From Flavobacterium eburneipallidum (lineage in GTDB: Bacteria; Bacteroidota; Bacteroidia; Flavobacteriales; Flavobacteriaceae): a DNA stretch of 64,000 nt. The stretch's first letter is position 1. Every line of letters begins with the position of its first letter. The notes under the pieces are model-generated. The model did not search any database. It was not told where the DNA came from and worked only from the letters and a program-made list of their open reading frames with translations. The stretch spans positions 2,046,001-2,110,000 of the forward strand of contig NZ_CP114291.2 in assembly GCF_027111355.2 (NCBI RefSeq), written 5' to 3'. Below are positions 42,551 to 51,583 of the stretch, in pieces. A program made the translations under genes and the position numbers.

Positions 42551-43549
42551 ATGATTACATTAAAAAAGGCACTGGTATTTTCGATTATTCTTGTTCCGTT
42601 TTTATTCTCCAGTTGCACAGAAGATGATGATACCGATGATTTGATTGGAAATTGGATCGAAAAATCTTCCTTTGATGGACCAGCTCGATCCAGTGCGGCT
42701 AGTTTTATTATCGGAAATTTTGCTTATGTAGTAACGGGTTATACGGGCGATGTGTATCTAAACGATTTATGGGTTTATGATACTCAAGGCGATTTTTGGG
42801 AACAAAAAGCCGATTTTATAGGAGTTAAAAGAAGTTCGGCATCAGGATTTTCATTGGATGGAAAAGGATATGTAGGTCTGGGCTATGACGGAACCAATCG
42901 TCTAAAAGATTTTTATGAATACAATCCATCGACTAATACTTGGACTCAAAAAGCTGATTTTGCAGGTTCTGCACGTTATGGAGCAGTAGGTTTTCAGGTG
43001 GCGGGCAAAGGCTATTTTGGAACGGGTTATGACGGAAATTATCTAAAAGATTTCTATCAATACATTCCATCAACAGATACTTGGACACTTTCATCAGGTT
43101 TTGGAGGAAATAAAAGAAGAAATGCAACCGTTTTTGTAATCAACGACAAAGCGTATATTGCAACAGGAACAAGCAATAATGTCTTGCAAACTGATTTTTG
43201 GGAGTTTGATGGAAATACCGAAGTTTGGACTAAAAAACGAGATATTGACAGAGGAGATTCTGGAGAATACAATGAAGATTACGCTTTAACAAGAGCTAAT
43301 GCAAGTAGTTTTGTAATGAACAATTTAGGATATTTGGCAACTGGAGATAATTCAACATCCGTTTGGCAATACAACCCTGATACTGATTTGTGGTTAGAAA
43401 AAACCTCATTGGAAGCTTCGGGAAGGATTGATGCTATTGGTTTTGCCATCAACAATAGAGGTTATATTATGTTGGGTCGTTCAGGAACAAGTTATTTCGA
43501 CGATTTGCTTGAATTTAAACCTAATGATGAGCAAGTTGATAATGATTAA
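42551..43549 (+). CDS. Kelch-repeat lipoprotein
   Basis: The 332-aa protein has a lipobox Cys near residue 23 in FLFSSCTEDDD and five or six Kelch-type repeats of about 50 residues. The repeats carry recurring GKGYVGLGYDG, LKDFYEYNPSTNTWTQKADF and SARYGAVGFQ patterns (Gly-Tyr and Trp positions). It should form a beta-propeller held at the membrane for binding. It lies between a barrel protein and the DUF4907 gene. Confidence 0.85.
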   Translation: MITLKKALVFSIILVPFLFSSCTEDDDTDDLIGNWIEKSSFDGPARSSAASFIIGNFAYVVTGYTGDVYLNDLWVYDTQGDFWEQKADFIGVKRSSASGFSLDGKGYVGLGYDGTNRLKDFYEYNPSTNTWTQKADFAGSARYGAVGFQVAGKGYFGTGYDGNYLKDFYQYIPSTDTWTLSSGFGGNKRRNATVFVINDKAYIATGTSNNVLQTDFWEFDGNTEVWTKKRDIDRGDSGEYNEDYALTRANASSFVMNNLGYLATGDNSTSVWQYNPDTDLWLEKTSLEASGRIDAIGFAINNRGYIMLGRSGTSYFDDLLEFKPNDEQVDND

Positions 43550-43655
43550 TTAAATGCAGATTTTAGATTTTAGATTGCAGATTCTTCAAAATCAGATAAA
43601 TTTGTATTTATTAGGCTGTAAATCTAAAATCTACAATCTGAAATATACTATCAAA

Positions 43656-43946
43656 ATGAAATTATTAAAATTAATATTTGTTTTTTTACTTCTAGTTTCT
43701 TGCCATCAAAAACCGGTTTATGAGTTAGAATCGTTTCAAGTAGATGAAGGTTGGGGATACACCATTGCGGTTAATCATAAAGTTTTAATCAAGCAAACGG
43801 TAATTCCAACGCTCTCCAAACAAGAAAGTTTCAAGAGTAGAACTGATGCTTTGAAAGTGGGAAATTTGGTTCTCGAAAGGATTAAACAAAATTTATCTCC
43901 AACGATTGCCAAAAAAGATTTAATTTTATTAGAAATAGCCCTCTAA
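43656..43946 (+). CDS. DUF4907 lipoprotein
   Basis: The 96-aa protein starts at the ATG of MKLLKLIFVFLLLVSCHQKP, a lipoprotein signal with Cys at about residue 16; the earlier ATG at 43554 would read through an inverted repeat and lacks sense. DUF4907 is recognised by GWGYTIAVNHKVLIKQTVIP and the tail TIAKKDLILL. It is directly followed by the LytS-type kinase gene (stop and next start adjacent). Confidence 0.85.
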   Translation: MKLLKLIFVFLLLVSCHQKPVYELESFQVDEGWGYTIAVNHKVLIKQTVIPTLSKQESFKSRTDALKVGNLVLERIKQNLSPTIAKKDLILLEIAL

Positions 43947-45023
43947 ATGGATGTAACCTCGTTAAAAAATAATTCAAAAAACCAAATACTATTGCACAGT
44001 TGTATTTGGTTTTTTTTCATTCTAGCTTCCTTAATGCAGTTTTACGAAAGCCCAATGAAACTCAATAATGATTTCTTTGTCCAATGGTCAACAGGAATAT
44101 TTTTATTCTATTTAAACTATTTTTATTTAGTACCTAATTTGCTTTTGCAAAAAAAACACCTTCAATTTTTTGCAGTTTTAATTCCTTTGATAACGTTATT
44201 TATCGTTTTTAGAACTCAATATTTAATGCCTGATATGCACGAAATGCAACATCCAAAAATGTTTGATGCACTTGGCAAAGAAATAAGATTTTCAAAGAAC
44301 AAGCCTTTGTTTTTTAGGATAATGCCAGCAGTTTTCTATCTTTTGATTATTGCAATAAGTACGATTATTAGGGTTTTGTCTGAATACTTTAACAACCAAC
44401 AACACAAATTATTTGTCGAATCCGAAAGAACTACCGCCGAACTGATTTATTTAAGAAAACAAACCAATCCTCATTTTTTATTCAATACCCTGAATAGTAT
44501 TTATTCATTGGCACACAAAAAATCCGATTTGGTTCCCGAAGCCATTGTTACTTTATCAGAATTAATGCGTTATATGCTCTACGAAACCGATAATAAAACG
44601 GTTTTGTTAGAAAAAGAAATCAACTATATTCAGAATTATATTGAGTTGCAAAAATTGCGTTTGAATAATATTGAGAATATCTTTGTCAACATTCACGGTG
44701 ATACTCGGAATAAATATATCGAACCTTTGTTGTTGATTTCATTTATAGAAAATGCCTTCAAATACGGAACGGATTATAAAGGAAATACCCGTGTGAAGAT
44801 TAAAATCCAAATCGAAGGAAATAATTTAGATTTTTGGGTCGAAAACCGAATAGAAAAAAATGTCTCAGATCCCGAAAATTCAGGAATTGGAATCAAAAAC
44901 ATCAAAAACCGACTGAAATTATTGTATCCCGATTCGCATGCGCTTACCATTGTCGAAAAATATCAGAACTATTCGGTACATTTAAACCTGAAATTAGATC
45001 AAATTCAAACTGCAAATATTTAA
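43947..45023 (+). CDS. LytS/YehU-type sensor histidine kinase
   Basis: The 358-aa protein has four membrane helices in the first 145 residues, then the His_kinase dimerisation segment LRKQTNPHFLFNTLNSIYSL with the phosphorylated His176, and a C-terminal ATP-binding domain (LLLISFIENAFKYG and SGIGIKNIKNRLKLLYPD). It pairs with the LytTR regulator that begins 1 nt after its stop. The periplasmic sensing part is small, so the kinase may sense through partners such as the Kelch or barrel protein upstream. Confidence 0.92.
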   Translation: MDVTSLKNNSKNQILLHSCIWFFFILASLMQFYESPMKLNNDFFVQWSTGIFLFYLNYFYLVPNLLLQKKHLQFFAVLIPLITLFIVFRTQYLMPDMHEMQHPKMFDALGKEIRFSKNKPLFFRIMPAVFYLLIIAISTIIRVLSEYFNNQQHKLFVESERTTAELIYLRKQTNPHFLFNTLNSIYSLAHKKSDLVPEAIVTLSELMRYMLYETDNKTVLLEKEINYIQNYIELQKLRLNNIENIFVNIHGDTRNKYIEPLLLISFIENAFKYGTDYKGNTRVKIKIQIEGNNLDFWVENRIEKNVSDPENSGIGIKNIKNRLKLLYPDSHALTIVEKYQNYSVHLNLKLDQIQTANI

Positions 45024-45024
45024 T

Positions 45025-45741
45025 ATGAAATGTATAATTATTGACGACGAACCATTAGCAGTTGATTTGCTCAAAGATTTTGTGAGTAAAATCGAATCTT
45101 TAGAACTGGTCAATACCTTTAACAATGCCATTGATGCTATTGCTTTAATAAATAAAACAGAGGTAGATTTGATTTTTCTGGATATAGAAATGCCACATTT
45201 TACAGGAATCGATTTCATTAACGCTATCGATAAAAAACCATTGATTATTTTCACCACGGCTTATTCTAATTATGCTGTAGAAGGATTCGATTTTGGTGCT
45301 GTTGATTATTTAATAAAACCCATTCCATTCAACCGATTTTTAAAAGCAGTAGTTCGAGCCGAAAATATTTTTGCTCCTTCAGAACCTGTTCAAAATACAA
45401 TTTCTCCAACTATTGCCACCGAAGAAACAAACGATTTTATGTTTGTTAGAGCTGAATATGAGAATATCAAAATCAATTATGCCGATATTTTATTCGTCGA
45501 AGGCCTGAAAGATTATGTCAAGATTTACACTACCGATGGTAAGTATATTCTAACCTTAATGAGTTTGATTAAGTTAGAAAATGCCTTGGCTAGCAAAGGC
45601 TTTTCAAGAATTCACCGTTCGTACATCATCAATTTGAAACACATCAAATCCATTCAAAAAAATAAAGTGTTAATTGCCGATAAACGTTTGCCAATAAGTG
45701 AAAGTTATAAAACTACTTTTTTTAATAAAATCAATTTGTAA
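45025..45741 (+). CDS. LytTR-family response regulator
   Basis: The 238-aa protein has a receiver domain with the phospho-acceptor Asp53 in FLDIEMPHFTG and acidic pocket at IIDDEP, then a LytTR DNA-binding domain at about 140-238 (ILFVEGLKDYVKIYTTDGKY, GFSRIHRSYIINLKHI). Cognate of the preceding kinase. LytTR regulators often bind direct repeats near operons for membrane or surface functions. Confidence 0.93.
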   Translation: MKCIIIDDEPLAVDLLKDFVSKIESLELVNTFNNAIDAIALINKTEVDLIFLDIEMPHFTGIDFINAIDKKPLIIFTTAYSNYAVEGFDFGAVDYLIKPIPFNRFLKAVVRAENIFAPSEPVQNTISPTIATEETNDFMFVRAEYENIKINYADILFVEGLKDYVKIYTTDGKYILTLMSLIKLENALASKGFSRIHRSYIINLKHIKSIQKNKVLIADKRLPISESYKTTFFNKINL

Positions 45742-45793
45742 AAAAATGAAAGAGAAAGCATAAATAAACGCTGTTTTAACAACACTATTTTTG

Positions 45794-45801
45794 TACTTTT
45801 G
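45794..45801 (+). promoter_or_regulatory. -7 element of the ABC-F gene
   Basis: TACTTTTG, matching TAnnTTTG, lies 25 nt before the ATG at 45827. The upstream in-frame ATG at 45791 lies inside this promoter, which supports the later start. Confidence 0.6.
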
Positions 45802-45826
45802 CACAAAATTTTACAAAAAACAATTT

Positions 45827-47443
45827 ATGTTATCAATAAATAATTTATCAGTACAGTTTGGCAAAAGAATTTTGTTTGACGAAGTAAATACGGTCTTTAC
45901 TCAAGGAAATATTTACGGTGTTATTGGAGCCAACGGTGCTGGAAAATCAACTTTTCTAAAAATAATTTCGGGCGAAATGGATCCTACTTCGGGACACATT
46001 CATTTAGAACCAGGAAAACGTATGTCGGTTTTAAATCAAAACCACAATATGTTTGACGAGCATACTGTACTTGAAACCGTAATGATGGGGAACAAGGTTT
46101 TGTATAAAGTAAAAACCGAAATGGATGCCTTATATTTAGATTATACAGATGAAAATGCTGATAGAATAGGAGAGTTGCAAGTACAATTCGAAGAAATGAA
46201 CGGTTGGAATGCCGATTCGGATGCGGCTTCAATGCTTTCTAATCTTGGAATTACCGAAGACAATCACTATACTTTAATGGCTGATTTGGAAGGGAAAATG
46301 AAAGTTCGTGTGCTTTTAGCACAGGCACTTTTTGGAAATCCAGATTTACTGATTATGGATGAGCCTACCAATGACCTGGATTTTGAAACCATTGCTTGGT
46401 TGGAGAATTTCTTGGCGAATTATGAAAATACCGTAATTGTAGTTTCTCACGACCGTCACTTTTTGGATGCAGTTTGTACGCATATTTCCGATATTGACTT
46501 TGGTAAAATCAATCACTATTCAGGAAACTATACTTTTTGGTATGAGTCTAGCCAATTAGCGGCGAAACAGCGTGCACAACAAAACAAAAAAGCCGAAGAA
46601 AAGAAACAGGAATTAGAAGAATTTATTCGTCGTTTTTCTGCGAATGTCGCCAAATCAAAGCAAGCTACTTCTCGTAAAAAAATGATTTCTAAATTGAATA
46701 TTTCCGAAATCAAACCATCAAGTCGCCGTTATCCAGCAATTATTTTTGACCAAGAGCGTGAGGCTGGAGATCAAATTCTGAATGTTGAGAATTTAAGTGC
46801 ATCTATTGATGGAGAACTTTTGTTTAAAGGCGTTGATTTGAACATGGCAAAAGGCGATAAAATTGTTCTTTTCTCTAAAGATTCTCGTGCAACAACAGCA
46901 TTTTATGAAATTTTGAACAACAATCAAACCGCCGATTCAGGTACTTTTGATTGGGGAGTTACTACCAATCAGGCTTATTTGCCAAGTGATAACCATTCTT
47001 TTTTTGAAAATGATTATTCTCTGGTAGATTGGTTGCGCCAATGGGTAAAAACCGAAGAAGAACGTGACGAAGTAAACATTCGTAGTTTCCTAGGAAAAAT
47101 GATTTTCTCTGGAGAAGAAGCTTTAAAAACCTGTAATGTATTATCAGGAGGTGAAAAAGTACGTTGTATGTTGTCTCGAATGATGATGGAAAGAGCCAAT
47201 GTTTTGATGCTAGACGAACCAACCAACCACTTGGATTTGGAGTCGATTACGGCTTTCAACAACTCCTTGAAAAACTATAAAGGTTCAGTGATTTTCACCA
47301 CCCACGATCACGAGTTTGCTCAAACTGTTGGTAATAGAGTAGTGGAGTTAACGCCAAACGGAGCTATTGACCGTTATATGACTTTTGATGAATACTTGGA
47401 TAACGAAGGTGTTCAAGAATTAAGAACCAAGATGTATTCTTAA
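45827..47443 (+). CDS. ABC-F family ATPase
   Basis: From MLSINNLSVQFG the protein is 538 aa, with two ATPase domains and a helical linker. Domain 1 has an intact Walker A (GANGAGKS, 34-41) but a degenerate signature (DLEGKMKVRV). Domain 2 has a degraded Walker A (LFSKDSRATTAFY) with an intact signature (VLSGGEKVRC) and Walker B (LDEPTNHLD). ABC-F proteins act on the ribosome in translation or drug protection. The nearest family pattern is YbiT. The asymmetry leaves one canonical composite ATP site. Confidence 0.9.
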   Translation: MLSINNLSVQFGKRILFDEVNTVFTQGNIYGVIGANGAGKSTFLKIISGEMDPTSGHIHLEPGKRMSVLNQNHNMFDEHTVLETVMMGNKVLYKVKTEMDALYLDYTDENADRIGELQVQFEEMNGWNADSDAASMLSNLGITEDNHYTLMADLEGKMKVRVLLAQALFGNPDLLIMDEPTNDLDFETIAWLENFLANYENTVIVVSHDRHFLDAVCTHISDIDFGKINHYSGNYTFWYESSQLAAKQRAQQNKKAEEKKQELEEFIRRFSANVAKSKQATSRKKMISKLNISEIKPSSRRYPAIIFDQEREAGDQILNVENLSASIDGELLFKGVDLNMAKGDKIVLFSKDSRATTAFYEILNNNQTADSGTFDWGVTTNQAYLPSDNHSFFENDYSLVDWLRQWVKTEEERDEVNIRSFLGKMIFSGEEALKTCNVLSGGEKVRCMLSRMMMERANVLMLDEPTNHLDLESITAFNNSLKNYKGSVIFTTHDHEFAQTVGNRVVELTPNGAIDRYMTFDEYLDNEGVQELRTKMYS

Positions 47444-47472
47444 AAGAATTAAAAATTGAGAGTTAAAAAATA

Positions 47473-47507
47473 AAAAAATCCGTTGCAATTTGTAACGGAA
47501 TTTTTTA
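47473..47507. terminator. Terminator between ABC-F and the small lipoprotein
   Basis: Stem tccgttgca/tgtaacgga flanked by A and T runs on both sides serves two convergent genes. Confidence 0.75.
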
Positions 47508-47521
47508 TTTTGTAGAAGTTT

Positions 47522-47692
47522 TTACTTTCCTTTTATTTTGCTAACTACAAAAATTATAAGAACAATAATTGCTATTACCAGAAATATACCAACACTCATT
47601 CCTGCTTGAAATATATCACCAATAAGTTCGCAACTTGTAAATAATATCGAGACTAATGCTAGCATTAGTATTTTGGGTGCATAATGTTTCAT
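47522..47692 (-). CDS. Small lipoprotein with a C-terminal membrane helix
   Basis: The 56-aa protein has a signal with lipobox Cys21 (LVSILFTSCELIGD), then a short linker and one long hydrophobic helix (GIFLVIAIIVLIIFVVSK) with a basic end. It is a common short protein in Flavobacteria, sometimes carrying unrelated automatic labels. Role unknown. Not covered by longer ORFs and easily missed. Confidence 0.7.
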   Translation of the reverse strand: MKHYAPKILMLALVSILFTSCELIGDIFQAGMSVGIFLVIAIIVLIIFVVSKIKGK

Positions 47693-47848
47693 AATAGCTG
47701 GATTTTAAAGGTTTGAATTAATTATAAATGTAAAATTATAGTAATGTTCAAAAAAGAATGTTACAGAATTCAGGAGTGTTTTTATATAATTTAGATTCTT
47801 ATTAAAAAAATCTCGACTTTTAATTTATAATTCCTAACTCATAATTCC

Positions 47849-47856
47849 TATATTTG
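47849..47856 (+). promoter_or_regulatory. -7 element of pyrR
   Basis: TATATTTG, 24 nt before the pyrR start codon, matches TAnnTTTG. No attenuator hairpin lies between it and pyrR, so leader attenuation by PyrR is not visible here. Confidence 0.5.
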
Positions 47857-47879
47857 TATTCCAATTACAACACTTCATT

Positions 47880-48419
47880 ATGAGTCAAAAAGTATTGCTC
47901 ACTTCCAAAGAAGTCAATATCATTCTGCATCGTTTGGCCTGTCAATTGATTGAAAAACATCTTGATTTTTCGAATACTATTTTAATTGGTATTCAGCCAC
48001 GTGGTACCTTTTTAGCAGAACGATTGAAAAATTTATTGGTACAAGAATATGGTATTTCTAATATTGCTTTAGGGTATTTGGACATCACTTTCTTTAGAGA
48101 TGATTTCCGCAGAACCAACAAACCATTAGAGGCCAACAAAACTCAAATTGATTTTATCGTAGAAAATAAAAAAGTAGTTTTTATAGACGATGTTTTATAT
48201 ACTGGTCGAAGTATTCGTTCGGCATTGACTGCTATTCAGTCCTTTGGAAGACCATCAGAAATTGAATTATTAACACTTATTGATCGTCGTTTTAGTCGTC
48301 ATTTGCCTATTCAACCTGATTATCGAGGTCGTCAGGTGGATGCTATCAATGATGAAAAAGTACAAGTGTGTTGGAAAGAACAAGACGGTGAAGATGCCGT
48401 GTATTTAATTAATAAATAA
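47880..48419 (+). CDS. pyrR: PyrR bifunctional protein
   Basis: The 179-aa protein is a normal length for PyrR, with the PRPP-binding motif VVFIDDVLYTGRSIRSAL and PRG in IGIQPRGTFLAERL. PyrR proteins act as uracil phosphoribosyltransferase and in many bacteria as pyrimidine attenuation regulators. It starts the unit with pyrB, 6 nt downstream. Confidence 0.93.
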   Translation: MSQKVLLTSKEVNIILHRLACQLIEKHLDFSNTILIGIQPRGTFLAERLKNLLVQEYGISNIALGYLDITFFRDDFRRTNKPLEANKTQIDFIVENKKVVFIDDVLYTGRSIRSALTAIQSFGRPSEIELLTLIDRRFSRHLPIQPDYRGRQVDAINDEKVQVCWKEQDGEDAVYLINK

Positions 48420-48425
48420 TAGAAA

Positions 48426-49352
48426 ATGAGCGAGTTAAGTGTAAATCATTTATTGGGAATTAAATATATCAACCAGAAAGATATTGACCTTATTTTTGAA
48501 ACCGCCGATCATTTTAAAGAAGTTATTAATCGTCCGATTAAAAAAGTACCTTCACTTCGTGATATTACTATTGCCAACATCTTTTTCGAAAATAGTACCC
48601 GAACCAAACTTTCCTTTGAATTGGCTCAAAAACGGTTGTCAGCCGATGTAATTAGTTTTTCGGCAGCGCAATCTTCGGTTAAAAAAGGAGAAACGCTTAT
48701 TGATACTGTAAACAATATTCTTTCGATGAAAGTAGATATGGTAGTAATGCGACATTCTAGTCCTGGTGCTGCACAATTTTTGTCTCAAAATGTAAAAGCA
48801 AGTATCGTGAATGCGGGTGATGGTGCACACGAACATCCAACACAAGCTTTGTTAGATAGTTATTCTATAAGAGAAAAACTAGGCTATGTAGGAGGCAAAA
48901 AAGTAGTGATTGTAGGTGATATTTTGCATTCGAGAGTAGCACTTTCTAATATCTATGCTTTGCAAATGCAAGGTGCCGAAGTAAAAGTTTGTGGCCCAAA
49001 AACATTAATTCCAAGGCATATTGAATCACTTGGAGTAAAGGTAGAGTCCGATTTGCGTACAGCATTAGAATGGTGTGATGTAGCAAATATGCTTCGAGTT
49101 CAAAATGAAAGAATGGATGTGAACTTTTTTCCATCTACACGTGAATATGCACAGCAGTATGGATTAGACAAGACCTTGTTAGATTCTTTAAATAAAGAAA
49201 TTGTAATTATGCACCCAGGACCTATCAATCGTGGAGTAGAAATCACTTCAGATGTGGCTGATTCTAAACAATCCGTGATTTTGAATCAAGTGGAAAATGG
49301 AGTAGCAATTCGCATGGCAGTCATTTATTTGTTGGCATCCAAAATCCAATAA
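48426..49352 (+). CDS. pyrB: Aspartate carbamoyltransferase catalytic subunit
   Basis: The 308-aa protein has the carbamoyl phosphate motif NSTRTKLSFE, HPTQALLDSY, and the aspartate-site HPGPINRGVEI. It catalyses the first committed step of pyrimidine synthesis (carbamoyl phosphate plus aspartate). No pyrI regulatory subunit follows, so it may act unregulated by that subunit or through PyrR. Confidence 0.95.
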   Translation: MSELSVNHLLGIKYINQKDIDLIFETADHFKEVINRPIKKVPSLRDITIANIFFENSTRTKLSFELAQKRLSADVISFSAAQSSVKKGETLIDTVNNILSMKVDMVVMRHSSPGAAQFLSQNVKASIVNAGDGAHEHPTQALLDSYSIREKLGYVGGKKVVIVGDILHSRVALSNIYALQMQGAEVKVCGPKTLIPRHIESLGVKVESDLRTALEWCDVANMLRVQNERMDVNFFPSTREYAQQYGLDKTLLDSLNKEIVIMHPGPINRGVEITSDVADSKQSVILNQVENGVAIRMAVIYLLASKIQ

Positions 49353-49381
49353 TTTTAAACTATTCTTTGTAAATTAGCATA

Positions 49382-49714
49382 ATGAAAGTAGATAAAAAAG
49401 GACATACAACCTCTATAAAAGATACTCAAGGCGATTTGGTTTCGTTTTTGGATAAAATAACTCACGAGTATAAAACTTTTGAGAAACAAAACTTAATTAT
49501 TGACATTCAAGCCTATAAAACGCTTTCTGTCAAAGAAGTAAATAGTTTTTTACCACTTTCGAAAACACATAAAAAAAGCAAAAAATCATTTGTTATTGTA
49601 ACTCAAGAAATCGATTTTAATGCTATTTCTGATAAATTAGCAGTGGTTCGCTCTTTGCAAGAAGCACACGACATTATTGAAATGGACGAAATAGAACGCG
49701 ATTTGGGCTTTTAA
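49382..49714 (+). CDS. STAS-like protein upstream of ribonuclease Z
   Basis: The 110-aa protein has an alternating beta/alpha layout (NLIIDIQAYKTLSVKEVNSF then KKSFVIVTQEIDFNAI) resembling a degenerate STAS/anti-sigma-antagonist fold. It regularly sits before rnz in Flavobacteria and is sometimes mislabelled ribonuclease Z, but has no metal motif. Function unknown. Confidence 0.75.
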   Translation: MKVDKKGHTTSIKDTQGDLVSFLDKITHEYKTFEKQNLIIDIQAYKTLSVKEVNSFLPLSKTHKKSKKSFVIVTQEIDFNAISDKLAVVRSLQEAHDIIEMDEIERDLGF

Positions 49715-49722
49715 AAAAAAGT

Positions 49723-49774
49723 TTATTTGTTTATTCGGTTATTTGTTTAATCGAATAACCGAATAAACAAATAA
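49723..49774. repeat. Perfect 21-bp hairpin before rnz
   Basis: Arms 49723-49743 (ttatttgtttattcggttatt) and 49754-49774 are fully complementary with a 10-nt loop. The rnz TTG start lies 12 nt beyond. It could end the STAS-like transcript or control rnz translation. Confidence 0.7.
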
Positions 49775-49785
49775 CCGAATAAACT

Positions 49786-50691
49786 TTGAACTTAACTATC
49801 CTTGGCTGTTATGCCGCTACTCCTCGAACTTTTACCAATCCGACTTCACAGGTTTTAGAGATTAGAAATAGATTGTTTCTCATTGATTGTGGCGAAGGAA
49901 CGCAGGTGCAATTACGCAAAAATAAAATCCGATTTTCAAAAATCAATCACGTATTTATTTCACATTTGCACGGCGATCACTTTTTTGGTTTAATAGGTTT
50001 GATTTCTACTTTTGCCTTGCTCAATCGAACAACAGATTTACATATTTATGGGCCAAAAGGCATCAAAGAAATTATCAATTTGCAATTGCGATTGTCTAAT
50101 TCTTGGACTAAATACGGTTTGTTTTTTCACGAATTAGAATCCAAAGAAAGTGAAATTATTTTTGAGGATGATAAGGTAATAGTGAAAACAATTCCTTTGA
50201 ATCATAGGGTTTATACCAATGGTTTTTTGTTTCAAGAAAAAATTAGAGAACGCAAACTCAATGTAGAAGCTGTTCAAAACTATGGAATTGAAACCTGTTA
50301 TTATCAAAATATCAAAAACGGAAAAGACATTACACTAGACAATGGAAATGTTATTGAAAACGATAAATTAACATTCGATTCTGATCCACCAATGAGTTAT
50401 GCTTTTTGTTCGGATACGGTTTATGACGAAAGTATTATTCCTGTTATAAAAGATGTTGATGTTTTGTATCACGAATCTACTTTCTTGGATTCGGAAGAAG
50501 CTTTGGCAGGAAAAACGATGCACTCCACAGCAAAAGAAGCAGCAACAATTGCTTTGAAAGCCAATGCAAAACAATTAATTTTAGGGCATTATTCCACTCG
50601 ATACGAAAGTATTACCCTTTTTAAAGAACAAGCCGAAACCATCTTTCCGAATGTACTTTTGGCTGATGATGGAAAAAGTTTTGAGCTTTGA
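49786..50691 (+). CDS. rnz: Ribonuclease Z
   Basis: The 301-aa protein has the tRNase Z pattern LTILGCYAATP, the zinc motif SHLHGDHFFGL, CSDTVYD and the HEST-type HESTFLD with GHYSTRY. It cleaves tRNA precursors at the 3' side. The start codon is TTG at 49786: no in-frame ATG lies before NLTILG, and the frame reaches back into the hairpin. Non-ATG start behind a strong hairpin is notable. Confidence 0.9.
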   Translation: MNLTILGCYAATPRTFTNPTSQVLEIRNRLFLIDCGEGTQVQLRKNKIRFSKINHVFISHLHGDHFFGLIGLISTFALLNRTTDLHIYGPKGIKEIINLQLRLSNSWTKYGLFFHELESKESEIIFEDDKVIVKTIPLNHRVYTNGFLFQEKIRERKLNVEAVQNYGIETCYYQNIKNGKDITLDNGNVIENDKLTFDSDPPMSYAFCSDTVYDESIIPVIKDVDVLYHESTFLDSEEALAGKTMHSTAKEAATIALKANAKQLILGHYSTRYESITLFKEQAETIFPNVLLADDGKSFEL

Positions 50692-50847
50692 TTAATAGCA
50701 ACCCAATTGTTACAATACAAACTACTCTATTTGTCACGCTGTAAGCGTTTCAAAGCACTGTGAGCAATATAATTTAGACGCTTTAAGTGTGCAAATAACA
50801 AGAATAATACATTTGTGGGAAACTCTTTATATGAGAATAAGTTTGCT

Positions 50848-50855
50848 TATTTTTG
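50848..50855 (+). promoter_or_regulatory. -7 element of pdxH
   Basis: TATTTTTG, matching TAnnTTTG, 22 nt before the ATG at 50878. It makes the earlier in-frame ATG at 50815 unlikely. Confidence 0.5.
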
Positions 50856-50877
50856 CAACTTAAAGAAATATAACAAT

Positions 50878-51522
50878 ATGGAAGACTTAAGCAACTATAG
50901 AAAATCTTATGAAAAAAGCGAACTTTTGGAAACCAATATCCCCGAAGATCCAATTAATTTATTTAATAAATGGTTTCATGAAGTAGAGGATTTTGGTGGA
51001 GTAGAAGAGGTGAATGCTATGACGGTTTCTACCATTGGATTAGACGGTTTTCCAAAATCGAGAGTGGTTTTGTTAAAGCAATTCACTTATGAAGGATTTA
51101 TTTTTTATACCAATTACAATTCCGAAAAAGGTAAAGCCATTGCTAAAAATCCTAATATTTGTTTGTCTTTTTTCTGGCATTCGCTAGAGCGTCAAGTTAT
51201 TATCAAAGGAATTGCCGAGAAAACTTCTGAAAATATATCAGACGGTTACTTTGAATCCAGACCAGCTGGAAGTAAATTGGGAGCTATTGTTTCTAATCAG
51301 AGTGAGATTATTGCTTCGAGAGCTGTATTAGAGGATAATTTGAAACAACTGGAAAATGATTTTGAAAACAAAGATGTTCCAAGACCACAACATTGGGGTG
51401 GTTATTTAATCCGTCCTGTTGAAGTGGAGTTTTGGCAAGGAAGACCCAATCGCTTGCACGATAGAATTCGCTATCAATTACAAAAAGATTGTTCTTGGAA
51501 AGTAGATAGATTAGCTCCTTAA
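50878..51522 (+). CDS. pdxH: Pyridoxamine 5'-phosphate oxidase
   Basis: From MEDLSNYRKSYE the protein is 214 aa, the family norm. FMN- and substrate-binding motifs are visible: SRVVLLKQFTYEGFIFYTNY, SEKGKAIAKNP, SESR-like FESRPAGSKLGAIVSNQSE and the C-terminal FWQGRPNRLHDRIRY. It makes pyridoxal phosphate from PNP or PMP. Confidence 0.95.
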   Translation: MEDLSNYRKSYEKSELLETNIPEDPINLFNKWFHEVEDFGGVEEVNAMTVSTIGLDGFPKSRVVLLKQFTYEGFIFYTNYNSEKGKAIAKNPNICLSFFWHSLERQVIIKGIAEKTSENISDGYFESRPAGSKLGAIVSNQSEIIASRAVLEDNLKQLENDFENKDVPRPQHWGGYLIRPVEVEFWQGRPNRLHDRIRYQLQKDCSWKVDRLAP

Positions 51523-51583
51523 AGTTTTATTTTGTAAGTTTAATATTTATTAAATTTTAAATTTGTGTATTTCATCGATTTTA

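Noticed and set aside
45791-45826. Earlier start of the ABC-F gene
   Set aside because: This ATG lies at the promoter -7 element; family start is MLSINNLSVQ at 45827.
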